64,000 nucleotides of DNA from Acidobacteriota bacterium. GTDB lineage: Bacteria > Acidobacteriota > Blastocatellia > Pyrinomonadales > Pyrinomonadaceae. How positions within the stretch are numbered: position 1 is the stretch's first letter; each line of letters begins with the position of its first letter. The notes under the pieces were generated by a model. It saw nothing but the letters and a program-made list of their open reading frames with translations, did not search any database and was not told the DNA's origin. The stretch is taken from contig JAFAVK010000010.1 of NCBI GenBank assembly GCA_019242475.1, forward strand, positions 1 to 64,000. The letters are read 5' to 3'. A program made the position numbers and the translations under genes. Below, one piece after another: positions 7,797-17,423 of the stretch.

Positions 7797-8192
7797 TCAG
7801 GCGGCGTCGATGGGGGGCGCGGTCTGTGCTTGCGCCGCGACGCGGTCGTAGAGGCGGAGCAGGAAGTGCTGGCCGGCGGCCGAAGGGGTGTCGATGCGCA
7901 GCCCGTAGAGGCCGTTGCGCTTGATGTGGACGAGCTTGGCGGTGAGCGGGATGATGCCCTCCTCCGCGATGAGCGAGACCCAGAGCAGGTCGCCCGCGGC
8001 CGCCACGGGGTCGCCCGGCAGGTTCCGGAGCGCGATTCCCAGACAACTGAAGTCCGCGACCTCGGCCGTGCCCAGCATCTCGTGGCGCGTCAGGTTGTCC
8101 ACGGCCGCCATCAGCTTCTGCGGCCCCGTCACGCGCGGGAGTCCCCGCCGCTCGACCGGCTCAAGCCCCCGCTCCCCGAAAAAGTCTTCCAT
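7797..8192 (-). CDS. PilZ-like domain protein
   Basis: A 131-aa protein with the two PilZ-type signatures in the right order: an Arg cluster ERRGLPRV at about 14-21 and ADFSCLGIAL (D-x-S-x-x-G) at about 46-55. It then has beta-strand-rich sequence ending in an Ala-rich tail. PilZ domains bind cyclic di-GMP and modulate motility, polysaccharide or transcription. The c-di-GMP role is inferred from these motifs and is not certain, as the spacing is short. It stands alone on the minus strand, convergent with the second Crp regulator. Confidence 0.6.
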   Translation of the reverse strand: MEDFFGERGLEPVERRGLPRVTGPQKLMAAVDNLTRHEMLGTAEVADFSCLGIALRNLPGDPVAAAGDLLWVSLIAEEGIIPLTAKLVHIKRNGLYGLRIDTPSAAGQHFLLRLYDRVAAQAQTAPPIDAA

Positions 8193-8282
8193 AAAATCCC
8201 CCCGGATTCCCGGCTTTCCGCGAATGATACCCTAATAAAGCACCAATGGCTGCCGATTTCCGCGCCGCGGGCGGTTCTGACG

Positions 8283-10091
8283 CTATTCGCCAAGCGCGGC
8301 ATATTTGAAGAGGCGGAAGCGGTAGCGCTGGTGCTGGCGGATGCTGGCGGCGATGGCGCCGTGCAAGCTGTCGTCCCACTTCGCGTACTCGTCGATGAAG
8401 CGGTCGGCCGCCGCCTTGTCGCCCTCGTACTGCACGCGGAGCACGCGCTCCAACAGGCCGCCGACCACATCGCGGTACTTGCCGTAGTCGATGCGCAGCA
8501 GCTTCGTCTCGCGGTCGAAGGAGAGCAGGCCGTGTTCGAGGAAGTAGTTCCACTGCATAAGCTCCATCGTCTGGTACGGCTGGTCGCGGCGCGGCTTGAC
8601 GTTCTGGAGCACGCGCAGGACGCCGGAGGCGTAGACCGCACGCAACTGCGCGTCCGTGTAGTAGCCCTGTTTGCGCAAAGGCTCGGCGACGTAGAGCGAG
8701 ACGAGGTCGGCCTTCATCTCTTCGAGCAGGTCGGCGTCGTCCTGGAGCGCGACGTCGAGGTCGCGCCCGTCCTTCGTCACGTCCACGCCGAGGTAGTGGC
8801 CGACCTCGTGCCAGAGCGTGCGGTAGAAGTTGCCGTCCGGGGTCAGCTCCGCCTTGTGGCGCGGGTCAACGGCCGCCTCCCAGGTCGTGACGTTGCCGGT
8901 CTGGAAGAGTTCGGGGTCGCGCATGATGTTGGCGCGCAGCATGATCGTGCGGCCGTAGCGGCGCGCGAGGTACGCCTCGTTCGGGAGGATGGTGGCCGTG
9001 TTGCCGCCGCGCGACTGCGCGAAGTCGGCGACCACGTCGTAGGCGCCGACCGAAATCTCCTCGCGCACGCGGCGCTCGAACTTGAAGGGCAGAATTTCCT
9101 GAAGCGCCTGCAAGCCCTTCATCGCCGCGCGCAGGCGGTCGGTCTCCTCGCGCCGGTTGCTCAGCACGTTGAAGGAGTAGAAGGTCTTCACGCCGTAGAG
9201 CGAATCGTCGTAGGTCTCGTAAGGGCCGATCTGCGCGTTGAGATTCTTGAAGTGGCCGGTCACCCACGCCGCGTCGCCCGACTCGTAGTCGTCCGACAGC
9301 AGGTCGCGCGCGCGGTTGCGCAGGTAGCCCGCGAACTCCCAGTCGTCCTTCTCGACGGCGTCGGCCGCCTCGTTTAAAAGCGCGTGCGAGCGCACCATCT
9401 CGTCGGCCCACGCGACCGAGTACGGCACGGCGTAGAAGCCTTTCGCGTCCGGCCGCGTCGCCTCCAACTCTTTGCGCAGCCCGGGGTGCAAAGTGTCGAG
9501 CACGGGGTACTGCCTGAGCCTCGCCAGATCGCGCCGGAGGTCGGCCGCGGTCGCGCGGCGGACGGCCGTGCGTGAGTTGAGGATTGAATCGCGCCTGTCG
9601 GGGTGCGCGCCCAGGAAGGCTTCGACCTCCTCCTTGGTGGCGCCGCCGTACATGGCCGCGCCCGGCGCCGTCAGCTCGACGGGCGCGAAGGGCTCGCGTT
9701 TGTTTTCGAGCGTCGTCGCAATCGGCCCCTGGAAGAGCCTGTAGAGTTCGAGCAGGTCGCGCGTTGACTCGGGCGAGCCGAGTCGCTTGTCGAGCGCGAC
9801 GAGCGCCGCGTGAGACTCGGCGGCGCGCGCGTGCCGCTGCTCCTCGTAGACGGTCTGGAATATCTGGCCGACCTCGATTAACTTGGCGACCGCGCGGCGC
9901 TCGCCCTCGGTCAGGTGCGAAGTGTCGGGCGCGAGCCGCACCTCGCCGGTCTTCTCGATGATGGCGCGGCTCTTCTCCTCGGGCCAGTAGCCCGGCGGCA
10001 GGGTGTTCGCCGCGGGCCTGCGCGTCGAAGTCTGCGCCAGCAGGTTCGAGGCGGCGAGCCCCGCCAGCGCGAGCGTAAACAGGATTCTCAA
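8283..10091 (-). CDS. Secreted M49-type (dipeptidyl-peptidase III-like) zinc metallopeptidase
   Basis: A 602-aa protein with an N-terminal signal peptide (MRILFTLALAGLAASNLLAQ) and a zinc site HEVGH at about residues 427-431, followed some 30 residues later by EEMKADLVSLYV, which supplies the third ligand Glu. This HExxH plus EExxAD/E arrangement is typical of bacterial relatives of dipeptidyl peptidase III (M49), which remove dipeptides from short peptides. Classical M49 has HExxxH; here the motif is HExxH. The Lys/Arg-rich N-terminal half has no other recognisable domain. It is divergent from the tricorn gene. Confidence 0.8.
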   Translation of the reverse strand: MRILFTLALAGLAASNLLAQTSTRRPAANTLPPGYWPEEKSRAIIEKTGEVRLAPDTSHLTEGERRAVAKLIEVGQIFQTVYEEQRHARAAESHAALVALDKRLGSPESTRDLLELYRLFQGPIATTLENKREPFAPVELTAPGAAMYGGATKEEVEAFLGAHPDRRDSILNSRTAVRRATAADLRRDLARLRQYPVLDTLHPGLRKELEATRPDAKGFYAVPYSVAWADEMVRSHALLNEAADAVEKDDWEFAGYLRNRARDLLSDDYESGDAAWVTGHFKNLNAQIGPYETYDDSLYGVKTFYSFNVLSNRREETDRLRAAMKGLQALQEILPFKFERRVREEISVGAYDVVADFAQSRGGNTATILPNEAYLARRYGRTIMLRANIMRDPELFQTGNVTTWEAAVDPRHKAELTPDGNFYRTLWHEVGHYLGVDVTKDGRDLDVALQDDADLLEEMKADLVSLYVAEPLRKQGYYTDAQLRAVYASGVLRVLQNVKPRRDQPYQTMELMQWNYFLEHGLLSFDRETKLLRIDYGKYRDVVGGLLERVLRVQYEGDKAAADRFIDEYAKWDDSLHGAIAASIRQHQRYRFRLFKYAALGE

Positions 10092-10185
10092 GCTTCACCT
10101 CCGCGGACGCTTTAAAGGGAATGCCCAACACTTTAGCAGAGACCGTGTCTCTTCGCAGCCGCCCGCCCCGCCGCGAGTCGAGAGG

Positions 10186-10267
10186 GAGTTCACGTGGATG
10201 GACAAGATGGACAGGATTTGGATTTGAAACTGCCTATCCCGTCAATCCTGTCCACCCATGTGAATTC
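10186..10267. repeat. Imperfect inverted repeat (GATGGACA word) in a divergent gap
   Basis: The left arm at 10186-10218 contains tandem GATGGACA words. The right arm at 10244-10267 is its reverse complement with one word deleted. It lies between divergent genes (starts at 10091 and 10390), so a shared terminator function is unlikely here. Confidence 0.7.
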
Positions 10268-10296
10268 ACCCCGAAACCTTTTCGCCCCCGCTCGGG

Positions 10297-10302
10297 TATA
10301 AT
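10297..10302 (+). promoter_or_regulatory. -10 element of the tricorn gene
   Basis: A consensus TATAAT preceded by GGG lies about 90 nt before the ATG at 10390. No good -35 hexamer is visible 17 nt upstream. A Shine-Dalgarno (AAGGAG) is seen at about 10374-10379. Confidence 0.4.
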
Positions 10303-10389
10303 CAACTCGAACTTCCACGCCGAAGCCTTGAACAGACGACCCGTTTTCCCGGGCGTCTAAAACCCCTCCCGTCGAAGGAGTCAGAAGGA

Positions 10390-13300
10390 ATGCACAGGTC
10401 TCTCTTACTCGTCCTCTTACTGCTGCTCTGTTTGCCCGCCGCCGCACAGCCCCGCCGCGGCGACGACCTCGCGCGACTGCTGCGCTACCCGGACATCAAC
10501 GGCGACACAATCGCCTTCGTCTACGCGGGCGACATCTGGACGGTGCCGGCCGCGGGCGGCACGGCGCGCCGGCTCACCTCGCACCCGGGGCTGGAGCTGT
10601 TCCCGAAGTTCTCGCCCGACGGCCGCTGGATCGCCTTCTCGGGCCAGTACAACGGCACGCGCCAGGTCTTTGTCATCCCCACCGAGGGCGGCGAGCCGCG
10701 CCAGCTCACCTTCTACAACGAGGTGGCCGCGCTTCCGCCGCGCGGCGGCTACGACAACCGCGTGCTGGGTTGGACGCCCGACGGCAAGAACGTCGTCTTC
10801 CGCGCCAACCGCGTCGCGCAGAGCGACCGCCTCGGCCGCCCTTACCTCGTGCCCCTTGACGGCGGCACCGAGCAGCCCTTGCCGATCACGGAGGCCGGCG
10901 GCGTCAGCTACTCGCCCGACGGGAGCAAGGTCGCGTTCACGCCCATCTCGAACGAGTTCCGCGGCTGGAAGCGCTACCGCGGCGGCCAGTCGCCCGACGT
11001 CTGGATTTACGATTTGAAGAGCAACACCAGCGAGCAGATCACCACGGGTCGCGAGCAGGACATGCTGCCCGTCTGGCTCGGCGACACCATCTACTTCGTC
11101 TCCGACCGCGACTGGACGATGAACGTCTTCGCCTACGACACGCGCTCGAAGAAGACGCGGAAGGTGACGAACCACACCGACTACGACGCGGCGTGGCCTT
11201 CGGGCTCGGGCGACGAGCTGGTCTACGAGCAGGGCGGCTACGTCTACCGCCTCGACGCGAAGTCGGGCAAGTCCGAGCGCGTCCCCATCAAGGTCTACGG
11301 CGACTTCCCCGACACCGTCCCCTACTTCGTCAACGTCAAAGACTTCGTCGAGAGCTTCTCCATCTCGCCGAGCGGCGCCCGCGCGCTCTTCGGCGCGCGC
11401 GGCGACATCTACACCGCGCCCGCGAAGGAGGGCGAGGTGCGCAACCTCACCGACTCGCAGGGCGTGCGCGAGCTGGCGCCCGCTTGGTCGCCCGACGGCC
11501 GCTGGGTCTCTTACCTCTCCGACCGCACGGGCGAGTACGAGTTTTACGTCCGCCCGTCGGACGGGACGGGCGCGGAGCGGCGCGTCTCGACCGACGGCGA
11601 CGTGTGGCGCTACCCGGCCGTCTGGTCGCCCGACAGCCGGATGCTCGCCTACGGCGACAAGAAGCAGCGGCTCCGCATCGTCGATGTCGCCACGGGCAAG
11701 ACCACCGACGTTGACCACAGCACGCGCAACGACATCACGGGCTACAACTGGGCGCCCGACAGTCGTTGGATCGCCTACACCAAGCTCGGCGCGAACCAGT
11801 TCTCGGAGATTTGGGTCTACTCGCTCGCGTCGAACAAAACACAACGCCTGAGCGGGGGCATGTACAGCGACACCGAGCCGGTCTTCGACCCGAAAGGCCG
11901 CTACCTCTACTTCCTCTCGAACCGCGACTTCAACCTGACCTTCTCCGCGTTCGAGTTCAACTACCTCTACACCAACCCGACGCGCGTCTACGTCGGACTG
12001 CTCGCCGCGGACGGCCCGGCGCTCTTCCTCCCCGGCAGCGACGAGGAGCGCGCCAAGACGAAGGAGACGCCGCTCACGCAGCCGCCCAACCCCGCGCAGG
12101 CGCCGCCCGCGCAGGGCGGGAAGCCGCAGGGGCAGGGCGGACAGATGACGCAGCCGGCGGCAACGCCTTCGCCGCAGCCGGACGCGGCCGCCGCGCAGCC
12201 GAGCCCGACGCCCGCCGCACAGAACGCGGGCGGGGCCGTCAACGTCAAGATTGATTTTGAAGGTTTCGAAAATCGCGTCCGCGCCATCCCCGGCCCGAAC
12301 AGCAACTACCGGCACCTCTCGGCGACGAACGAGGGCGTGCTCTACCTCTCCGGCCCCGGCCGGCTCATGCTCTACAACATCGACGCCAAGGCCGAGCAGC
12401 CCATCATCGAGGGCATACAGGAGTACGACCTCGCCGCGGGCCTCAAGCACGTCGTCTTCCAGACGCGCGACGCTTACGGCATCGCGCCCGTCGCGCCCGG
12501 CCAGAAGCCCGACGCCGGCCTGCTCAAGCTCGACGGCCTGACGATGAAGCTCGACCCGAAGGCCGAGTGGGCCGAGATGTACAACGACGCCTGGCGCACG
12601 ATGCGCGACTGGTTCTACGACCCCAACATGCACGGCATGGACTGGAAGGCGATCCGCGACAAGTACGGCGCGCTGATTCCTTACGTCGCCAACCGCGAGG
12701 ACTTCACCTACCTGCTCACGGAGATGGGGAGCGAGCTGATGGCCGGCCACATCTACGCCGAGCGCGGCGACGACCCGCCGAAGGTCACGCGCGTTGACGG
12801 CGGACTGCTCGGGGCGGAGATCGTGCCCGACGCCTCGGGCTACTACCGCATCGCCAAAATCTTCCCCGGCGAGAACTGGCAGGAGTCCTTCCGCTCGCCC
12901 CTGACCGAGCCGGGCGTGAAGGCCAAAGTCGGCGACCTCATCCTCGCCGTTGACGGCCGCACCACGCGCGGCGAGAAGAACTTCTACGAGATGTTGGAAG
13001 GCAAAGCGTCGCGCGTCGTCACGCTGACTTTGAACGACAGGGCCGACTCCGCGGGCTCGCACGACGAGCGCGTGCGACCCGTCAAGAGCGAGTCGAACCT
13101 GCGCTACCTCGACTGGGTGCAGTCGCGCCGCGCGCTCGTCGAAAGACTTTCGGGCGGGCGCATCGGCTACATCCACGTGCCGAACACGGCCGTCGAGGGG
13201 AACCGCGAGCTGTTCAAAGGCTTCTACCCGCAGGCCAACAAGGACGCGCTCGTCATCGACGACCGCTACAACGGCGGCGGCTTCATCCCCGACCGCATGA

Positions 13301-13761
13301 TCGAGCTGCTCGAACGGCGCCCGCTCAACTACTGGGTGCGGCGCGGCATCGAGCTGACCGCCTCGCCCGCCTTCGCGCACATCGGGCCGAAGGCGATGCT
13401 CATCAACGGCTACGCCGGCTCGGGCGGCGACGCCCTGCCCTACTTCTTCCGCGAGCGCAACCTCGGCCGCATCTTCGGCACGACGACCTGGGGCGGCCTC
13501 ATCGGGCTCACCGGCACCCCCAACCTCGAAGACGGCAGCAGTCTCTCGACGCCCTCCTTCCGCTTCCTCGACGTCTCCGGCAAGTGGGAGGTCGAGGGCA
13601 AGGGCGTTGACCCCGACGTCGAGGTCGTTGACCGCCCCGAAGCCCTCGCGCGCGGCGAAGACCCGACGCTCGAAGCCGCGGTCAAGTACCTTCTGGAGGA
13701 GTTGAACCGCATCCCGCCCAAGCTCCCGACGCCCCCGGCCCCGCCCGTCCTCCGCCCGTGA
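10390..13761 (+). CDS. Tricorn-type protease (beta-propeller, PDZ, S41 peptidase)
   Basis: A large peptide-degrading serine protease of 1123 aa. A signal peptide (LLLVLLLLLCLPAAAQ) precedes a TolB/PD40-like beta-propeller with repeated W(S/T)PDG blades (about 30-520). A disordered Pro/Gln/Ala linker follows (about 550-620), then a further propeller-like part, a helical C1 domain (TMRDWFYDPNMHGMDW), a PDZ domain (about 820-900) and the catalytic S41 domain with VIDDRYNGGG and nucleophile Ser in YAGSGGDALPY. The tricorn Ser-His pair is seen as Gly-His (MAGHIYAERGDD), while the nucleophile and Asp-rich parts are intact. Exported location is inferred from the signal peptide; archaeal tricorn is cytoplasmic. 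A strong stem-loop follows. Confidence 0.93.
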   Translation: MHRSLLLVLLLLLCLPAAAQPRRGDDLARLLRYPDINGDTIAFVYAGDIWTVPAAGGTARRLTSHPGLELFPKFSPDGRWIAFSGQYNGTRQVFVIPTEGGEPRQLTFYNEVAALPPRGGYDNRVLGWTPDGKNVVFRANRVAQSDRLGRPYLVPLDGGTEQPLPITEAGGVSYSPDGSKVAFTPISNEFRGWKRYRGGQSPDVWIYDLKSNTSEQITTGREQDMLPVWLGDTIYFVSDRDWTMNVFAYDTRSKKTRKVTNHTDYDAAWPSGSGDELVYEQGGYVYRLDAKSGKSERVPIKVYGDFPDTVPYFVNVKDFVESFSISPSGARALFGARGDIYTAPAKEGEVRNLTDSQGVRELAPAWSPDGRWVSYLSDRTGEYEFYVRPSDGTGAERRVSTDGDVWRYPAVWSPDSRMLAYGDKKQRLRIVDVATGKTTDVDHSTRNDITGYNWAPDSRWIAYTKLGANQFSEIWVYSLASNKTQRLSGGMYSDTEPVFDPKGRYLYFLSNRDFNLTFSAFEFNYLYTNPTRVYVGLLAADGPALFLPGSDEERAKTKETPLTQPPNPAQAPPAQGGKPQGQGGQMTQPAATPSPQPDAAAAQPSPTPAAQNAGGAVNVKIDFEGFENRVRAIPGPNSNYRHLSATNEGVLYLSGPGRLMLYNIDAKAEQPIIEGIQEYDLAAGLKHVVFQTRDAYGIAPVAPGQKPDAGLLKLDGLTMKLDPKAEWAEMYNDAWRTMRDWFYDPNMHGMDWKAIRDKYGALIPYVANREDFTYLLTEMGSELMAGHIYAERGDDPPKVTRVDGGLLGAEIVPDASGYYRIAKIFPGENWQESFRSPLTEPGVKAKVGDLILAVDGRTTRGEKNFYEMLEGKASRVVTLTLNDRADSAGSHDERVRPVKSESNLRYLDWVQSRRALVERLSGGRIGYIHVPNTAVEGNRELFKGFYPQANKDALVIDDRYNGGGFIPDRMIELLERRPLNYWVRRGIELTASPAFAHIGPKAMLINGYAGSGGDALPYFFRERNLGRIFGTTTWGGLIGLTGTPNLEDGSSLSTPSFRFLDVSGKWEVEGKGVDPDVEVVDRPEALARGEDPTLEAAVKYLLEELNRIPPKLPTPPAPPVLRP

Positions 13762-13803
13762 GGCGAAAGCCCGACCGCGAGGGAGGGCGCACGTCTGACA
13801 TTG

Positions 13804-13850
13804 AAAGGCCGCGGGATGAAAGAGACGCCCTCTTTCATCCCGCGGCCTTT
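13804..13850 (+). terminator. Stem-loop terminator after the tricorn gene
   Basis: A perfect 21-bp stem (13804-13824 with 13830-13850), 5-nt loop and an AAA/TTT base, about 40 nt after the tricorn stop. The T-run is short. An open frame reads through it into the next gene, which is why that gene could be called too long. Confidence 0.75.
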
Positions 13851-13992
13851 TGAGTTAAGCTTTCGCCCTGCCTTACGGTCAGCCCTCCGGGTTAAGCTGA
13901 TCCTTGTCCTCGAACGTTCGCGCGTTAGATGGTCGGGGCTCCGTGTGCCCCGGCCGCGTCCACTTCACGATTCACAGAGGGAGAATTCATTC

Positions 13993-15375
13993 ATGACCAA
14001 CTTACTACGTGCCGGCCGCGTCGCGCTCATCCTGCTCTGCGCCGCGGCCTTCGGCGCGGAGGCGCGCGCCGACGTGAAGATCAAGTCGCGCCAGACCGTG
14101 CAGGGGCACACGTTCGACAACGCCGTCTACATCAAGGGCAAGCGCCAGCGCACCGAGCAGATGGGCGGCCAGTCCGTCACCATCCAGCAGTGCGACCTGC
14201 GCCGCGACCTCCAGCTCATGCCGGCGATGAAGTCTTACACCGTCAACCCCTACGACACCGGCACCGAACCCGTCAACGCCCCGGCCCCCGCGGCGCGGCC
14301 GAAGACGACGACCGAGCGGACGCAGGGCGGCCTCGTCACCTCGACCGTCACGACCCGAGACACCGGCGAGCGCAAGCAGATGTTCGGCTACACCGCGCGC
14401 CACCTCATCACGACCATCGAGACGAAATCCTCGCCCGACGCCTGCAACCCCTCGGACTCGAAGATGGAGACCGACGGCTGGTACATCGACGCGGCCTTCC
14501 AACTCGAATGCGACACGGAGCGCTTCGCGCGTTATTACAACGCGCAGCCGGCGGGCGGCGGCTGCCGCGACCGCCACGAGTCGAAGGTGGTCGGCACCGC
14601 CCGGCGCGGCTTCCCCGTGTGGGAGAAGACGACGATGTACGACCAGGGCGGCGGCGAGAAATTCTCGACGGTCAACGAGGTCGTCGAGCTTTCGCAGGCC
14701 ACGCTCGACGCCTCGCTCTTCGAGCCGCCGGCCGACTACCGCGAGGTCAAAGACTTCTCCGCCGCCTCGATGATGGCCGCGATGGGGGGGATGAACTCGC
14801 ACGGCAACGACGACGACAACCCCGCGCAGCCTTCAAGCCCCGGCCAGGCCCAGATGTCCGCGGCCGAGGTCGGCGCGAAGAGGCCGGGCGTCGTGCGAAT
14901 CGGACTCGCGGGCGTGCAGACCGGCGCGGTGGGCGACAACCTGAACGCGGCGCAGCTCGCGGCGGCGGTGCGCGGCGCGCTCTCCACGCGCCTGACGAGC
15001 GCGACGGTCGAGGTCGTGCCGATTGACTCGTACGCCGAGGCTGAGGCCGAAGCGAAGCGGAAGCAGTGCGACTACATCGTCTACGCCAACGTCTCGCACA
15101 AGAAGGGCGGGGGCGGCGGCTTCGGCGGGATGCTCGGCAAGGTCGGCGCGGCCGCGACGGGGCTCGGCGGCATGGGCGGGGCGTCCGGCGGCTCGGCCAC
15201 GGCCAACGTCAAAGCGAAGGACGAGCTGACGCTCGACGTGAGGCTCCAGGCGCCCGGCGCGGCCACGCCCGCCGCTTCGAGCCAGTTCAAGGCGAAGGCC
15301 AAATCGGCCGGCGAAGACATCGTCACGCCCGCCGTCGAACAGGCCGCGCAGTTGATTCTCGGAAGTATGAAGTAA
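13993..15375 (+). CDS. Secreted two-part protein of unknown function (DUF4412-like N-terminus)
   Basis: A 460-aa protein with signal peptide RVALILLCAAAFGAEARA. The N-terminal part (about 25-260) reads VKIKSRQTVQGHTFDNAVYIKGKRQRT-type strands followed by a Cys-containing beta-rich region, similar in character to DUF4412 proteins. The C-terminal part (about 300-460) begins PGVVRIGLAGVQTG and contains a glycine-rich stretch (GGGGGFGGMLGKVG) and DYIVYANVS. The start at 13993 is chosen because an ATG there precedes the signal peptide; the longer frame runs through the upstream terminator. Function unknown; periplasmic or outer-membrane location is inferred. Confidence 0.75.
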   Translation: MTNLLRAGRVALILLCAAAFGAEARADVKIKSRQTVQGHTFDNAVYIKGKRQRTEQMGGQSVTIQQCDLRRDLQLMPAMKSYTVNPYDTGTEPVNAPAPAARPKTTTERTQGGLVTSTVTTRDTGERKQMFGYTARHLITTIETKSSPDACNPSDSKMETDGWYIDAAFQLECDTERFARYYNAQPAGGGCRDRHESKVVGTARRGFPVWEKTTMYDQGGGEKFSTVNEVVELSQATLDASLFEPPADYREVKDFSAASMMAAMGGMNSHGNDDDNPAQPSSPGQAQMSAAEVGAKRPGVVRIGLAGVQTGAVGDNLNAAQLAAAVRGALSTRLTSATVEVVPIDSYAEAEAEAKRKQCDYIVYANVSHKKGGGGGFGGMLGKVGAAATGLGGMGGASGGSATANVKAKDELTLDVRLQAPGAATPAASSQFKAKAKSAGEDIVTPAVEQAAQLILGSMK

Positions 15376-15475
15376 GAGAGTAGGCAGTAGTCAGTAGAAA
15401 GACAAAGGCGGCGCGCCCGGCCTAAAGGTCAAAACGCGCCGCCTGTTTTTCTACTGACTACTGCCTACTCTCTTT
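15376..15475. terminator. Family A inverted repeat with nested stem-loop terminator
   Basis: Outer arms 15378-15398 and 15451-15474 are AGTAGGC-type heptads in inverted orientation. Inside lies GGCGGCGCG (about 15409-15417) pairing with CGCGCCGCC, followed by TGTTTTT, a good rightward terminator for the secreted-protein gene. The outer right arm supplies the last codons and TAG stop of the convergent zinc-ribbon gene. Confidence 0.85.
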
Positions 15476-16072
15476 CAGTTCATCCTTAACTGTCAGGTGC
15501 TTCGTCGTGCCTTCGGTGACGCTGAAGCCGGTGGGGATGAACTCGGAGGTGTCGGCGGATTTAAGCGAGGGCTGCTCCGAGCCCTTCGGCAGCCCTTCAG
15601 GCGCGGCGCCGAGCGCGCGCTTTTGCAGCTCGACGGTCTTCCTGCTGACGATGAGGCCGTTGAAGACGAGCGCGAGGCCGACCATGAAAGGGATGACGCC
15701 GGCGACCCAGAGGCTGCGGAGGAGCAGCACGTCGCCGGGCGGGTTGTTGCCGCCGTTGGCGAGGGCCGCGCCGATGATCCACAGAAAGATCATCACGCCG
15801 ACGCCGACGAACGACGTGATGACGCCGGCCTTGATCTCGTTGTAGCGCTTAATCTCGGGGGTCACGCCGCTCCGCCGCTCAAGCTCCGCCGTCCGCCGCC
15901 TGCGCTCGGCCTCGGACATGAACATCTCGGCGACCCAGGTCTTGCTCCAGTCGAACTTCTCGTCCGCCTCGCGCGTCCCCACCACCTGCCGCACGGCGAA
16001 CAGATTCGCCCCGCACAGCTTGCAAAACTTCAGCTCCTCGCCCTGTTTATTCCCGCACTGTGGACAGAACAT
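15458..16072 (-). CDS. Zinc-ribbon membrane protein
   Basis: A 204-aa protein starting with a double-CxxC zinc ribbon (MFCPQCGNKQGEELKFCKLCG), then a basic helical region (about 50-85) and two hydrophobic segments (about 90-112 and 122-145) that should span the membrane. The tail is polar with no recognised domain. It is probably anchored with the ribbon in the cytoplasm. The final residues ESRQ and the TAG stop come from a heptad repeat, exactly as in gpsA. It lies 15 nt downstream of nothing on its own strand except the upstream flank of cinA, whose stop codon precedes... i.e. its ATG is 15 nt after the cinA stop, so both are likely cotranscribed. Confidence 0.75.
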   Translation of the reverse strand: MFCPQCGNKQGEELKFCKLCGANLFAVRQVVGTREADEKFDWSKTWVAEMFMSEAERRRRTAELERRSGVTPEIKRYNEIKAGVITSFVGVGVMIFLWIIGAALANGGNNPPGDVLLLRSLWVAGVIPFMVGLALVFNGLIVSRKTVELQKRALGAAPEGLPKGSEQPSLKSADTSEFIPTGFSVTEGTTKHLTVKDELKESRQ

Positions 16073-16087
16073 CGAAGTCCTCCCGTT

Positions 16088-17323
16088 TCAGATTAAGCGC
16101 CGGCGCAAGAGGTCGAGCGCGAACTGCGAGGCGCGCGTGCGGATGAGGTAGCGGTCGCCGGGCAGCATCAGGCGCTTGTGCTCGGTGTGCGCGTCGTCGG
16201 CGAGCGCGACGTAGACCAGCCCGACCGGCTTCTCCTCAGTCCCCCCGCCCGGCCCCGCGATGCCCGTGACCGAGAGGCCGAAGTCCGTCTCGGCGCGCTG
16301 CTTCACGCCGACGGCCATCGCCTCGGCCACCTCCGCCGAGACCGCGCCGTGCCGTTCAATCAGCTCCGCGGGTACGCCCAGTAGGCGCGTCTTCGCCTCG
16401 TTCGAGTAGGTAACGACGCCCTCCATGAAGTAGGTCGAGGAGCCGGGCACCTCCGTCAGGCGGTGCGCGACGAGCCCGCCCGTGCAGCTCTCGGCCGTGG
16501 CGAGCGTGAAGCCGGCGACGGCGAGCCGCAGGCCGACGACCTCCTCCATCGTCTCGCCGCGGAAGGCGAAGATGGCGTCGCCCAGACGCTCCTCGATCTG
16601 CCCGGCCAGCCCGTCGAGCAGCAGCTCGGCCTCGGCCGCGGTCTTCCCCTGCGCCGTCAGGTGAATTTCGATCTCGGTGCTGTTGAAGAGGATGGTCGTC
16701 TGCGGGTTCTTGTACTGCGTGTAGACCGGCGCGATGCGCTCGTCCACGGCCGACTCGCCCAGGCCCGCGACGCGCAGCACGCGGCGGACGACCTTCACGC
16801 CGCCCGACCGCTCGGCGAGCTTCGGCAGCACGAGCCCCTCGAACATCGGCTTCATCTCGCGCGGCGGGCCGGGCAGGAGGACGACGACGCGGCCGTCGTG
16901 CTCAAGGTACATGCCCGGCGCCGAGCCGTTCGGGTTCGGCAGCACCTCCGCGCCCTCCATGACCATCGCCTGCCGCGCGTTAATCTCCGGCATCTTGCGC
17001 CCCCAGCGGAGGAACTTCGCCTTGATGTCGTCCAAAACCTTTTCGTCGAGCAGCAGGCGGCGGCCGAGGGCGCGCGCGGCAATCTTGCGCGTGATGTCGT
17101 CCTCGGTCGGGCCGAGGCCGCCGGTCAGGACGACGACCCCCGAACGCTTGACGGCGTCGCGGACGGTCTCTTCGAGCCGCGCGTCGTCGTCGCCGACGAT
17201 GGTCTTGAGCCTGACCTCGACGCCGACGGTGTTGAGCTTGTCGGTCAGCCAGAGGCTGTTGGTGTCCGTGCGGAACGGCGTCAGCAGCTCGGAGCCGACG
17301 GCGATGATCTCTGCTGTGAGCAT
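16088..17323 (-). CDS. cinA: CinA-like nicotinamide-nucleotide deamidase / competence-damage protein
   Basis: A 411-aa protein of full length. The N-terminal MoaB/MogA-like (MoCF) domain (about 1-170) begins MLTAEIIAVGSELL and holds VVLTGGLGPTEDDITR. The C-terminal CinA domain (about 255-411) carries TAESCTGGLVAHRLTEVPGSS and TGIAGPGGGTEEKPVGLVY. CinA proteins hydrolyse NMN to nicotinate mononucleotide and ADP-ribose derivatives, recycling pyridine nucleotides; the competence link is historical. The start is unambiguous. The downstream zinc-ribbon gene follows by 15 nt. Upstream, the receptor kinase ends 100 nt away on the same strand. Confidence 0.95.
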   Translation of the reverse strand: MLTAEIIAVGSELLTPFRTDTNSLWLTDKLNTVGVEVRLKTIVGDDDARLEETVRDAVKRSGVVVLTGGLGPTEDDITRKIAARALGRRLLLDEKVLDDIKAKFLRWGRKMPEINARQAMVMEGAEVLPNPNGSAPGMYLEHDGRVVVLLPGPPREMKPMFEGLVLPKLAERSGGVKVVRRVLRVAGLGESAVDERIAPVYTQYKNPQTTILFNSTEIEIHLTAQGKTAAEAELLLDGLAGQIEERLGDAIFAFRGETMEEVVGLRLAVAGFTLATAESCTGGLVAHRLTEVPGSSTYFMEGVVTYSNEAKTRLLGVPAELIERHGAVSAEVAEAMAVGVKQRAETDFGLSVTGIAGPGGGTEEKPVGLVYVALADDAHTEHKRLMLPGDRYLIRTRASQFALDLLRRRLI

Positions 17324-17423
17324 GTCGGGCGAATGATAACCGAAGGACTCTGTTTCGGGTTAGCTCGGAATTGCCTTCGGGACTGTGTACGAAGCGGCGG
17401 GCGCGGGTGTTTCCACGGGCGCG

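Noticed and set aside
10417-13380. 987-aa open frame on the minus strand
   Set aside because: Antisense to the tricorn gene, no motifs; the plus-strand protein has clear domains and a ribosome site.
13801-13992. N-terminal extension of the gene at 13993
   Set aside because: It would translate through a perfect terminator stem and gives no signal peptide; the ATG at 13993 does.
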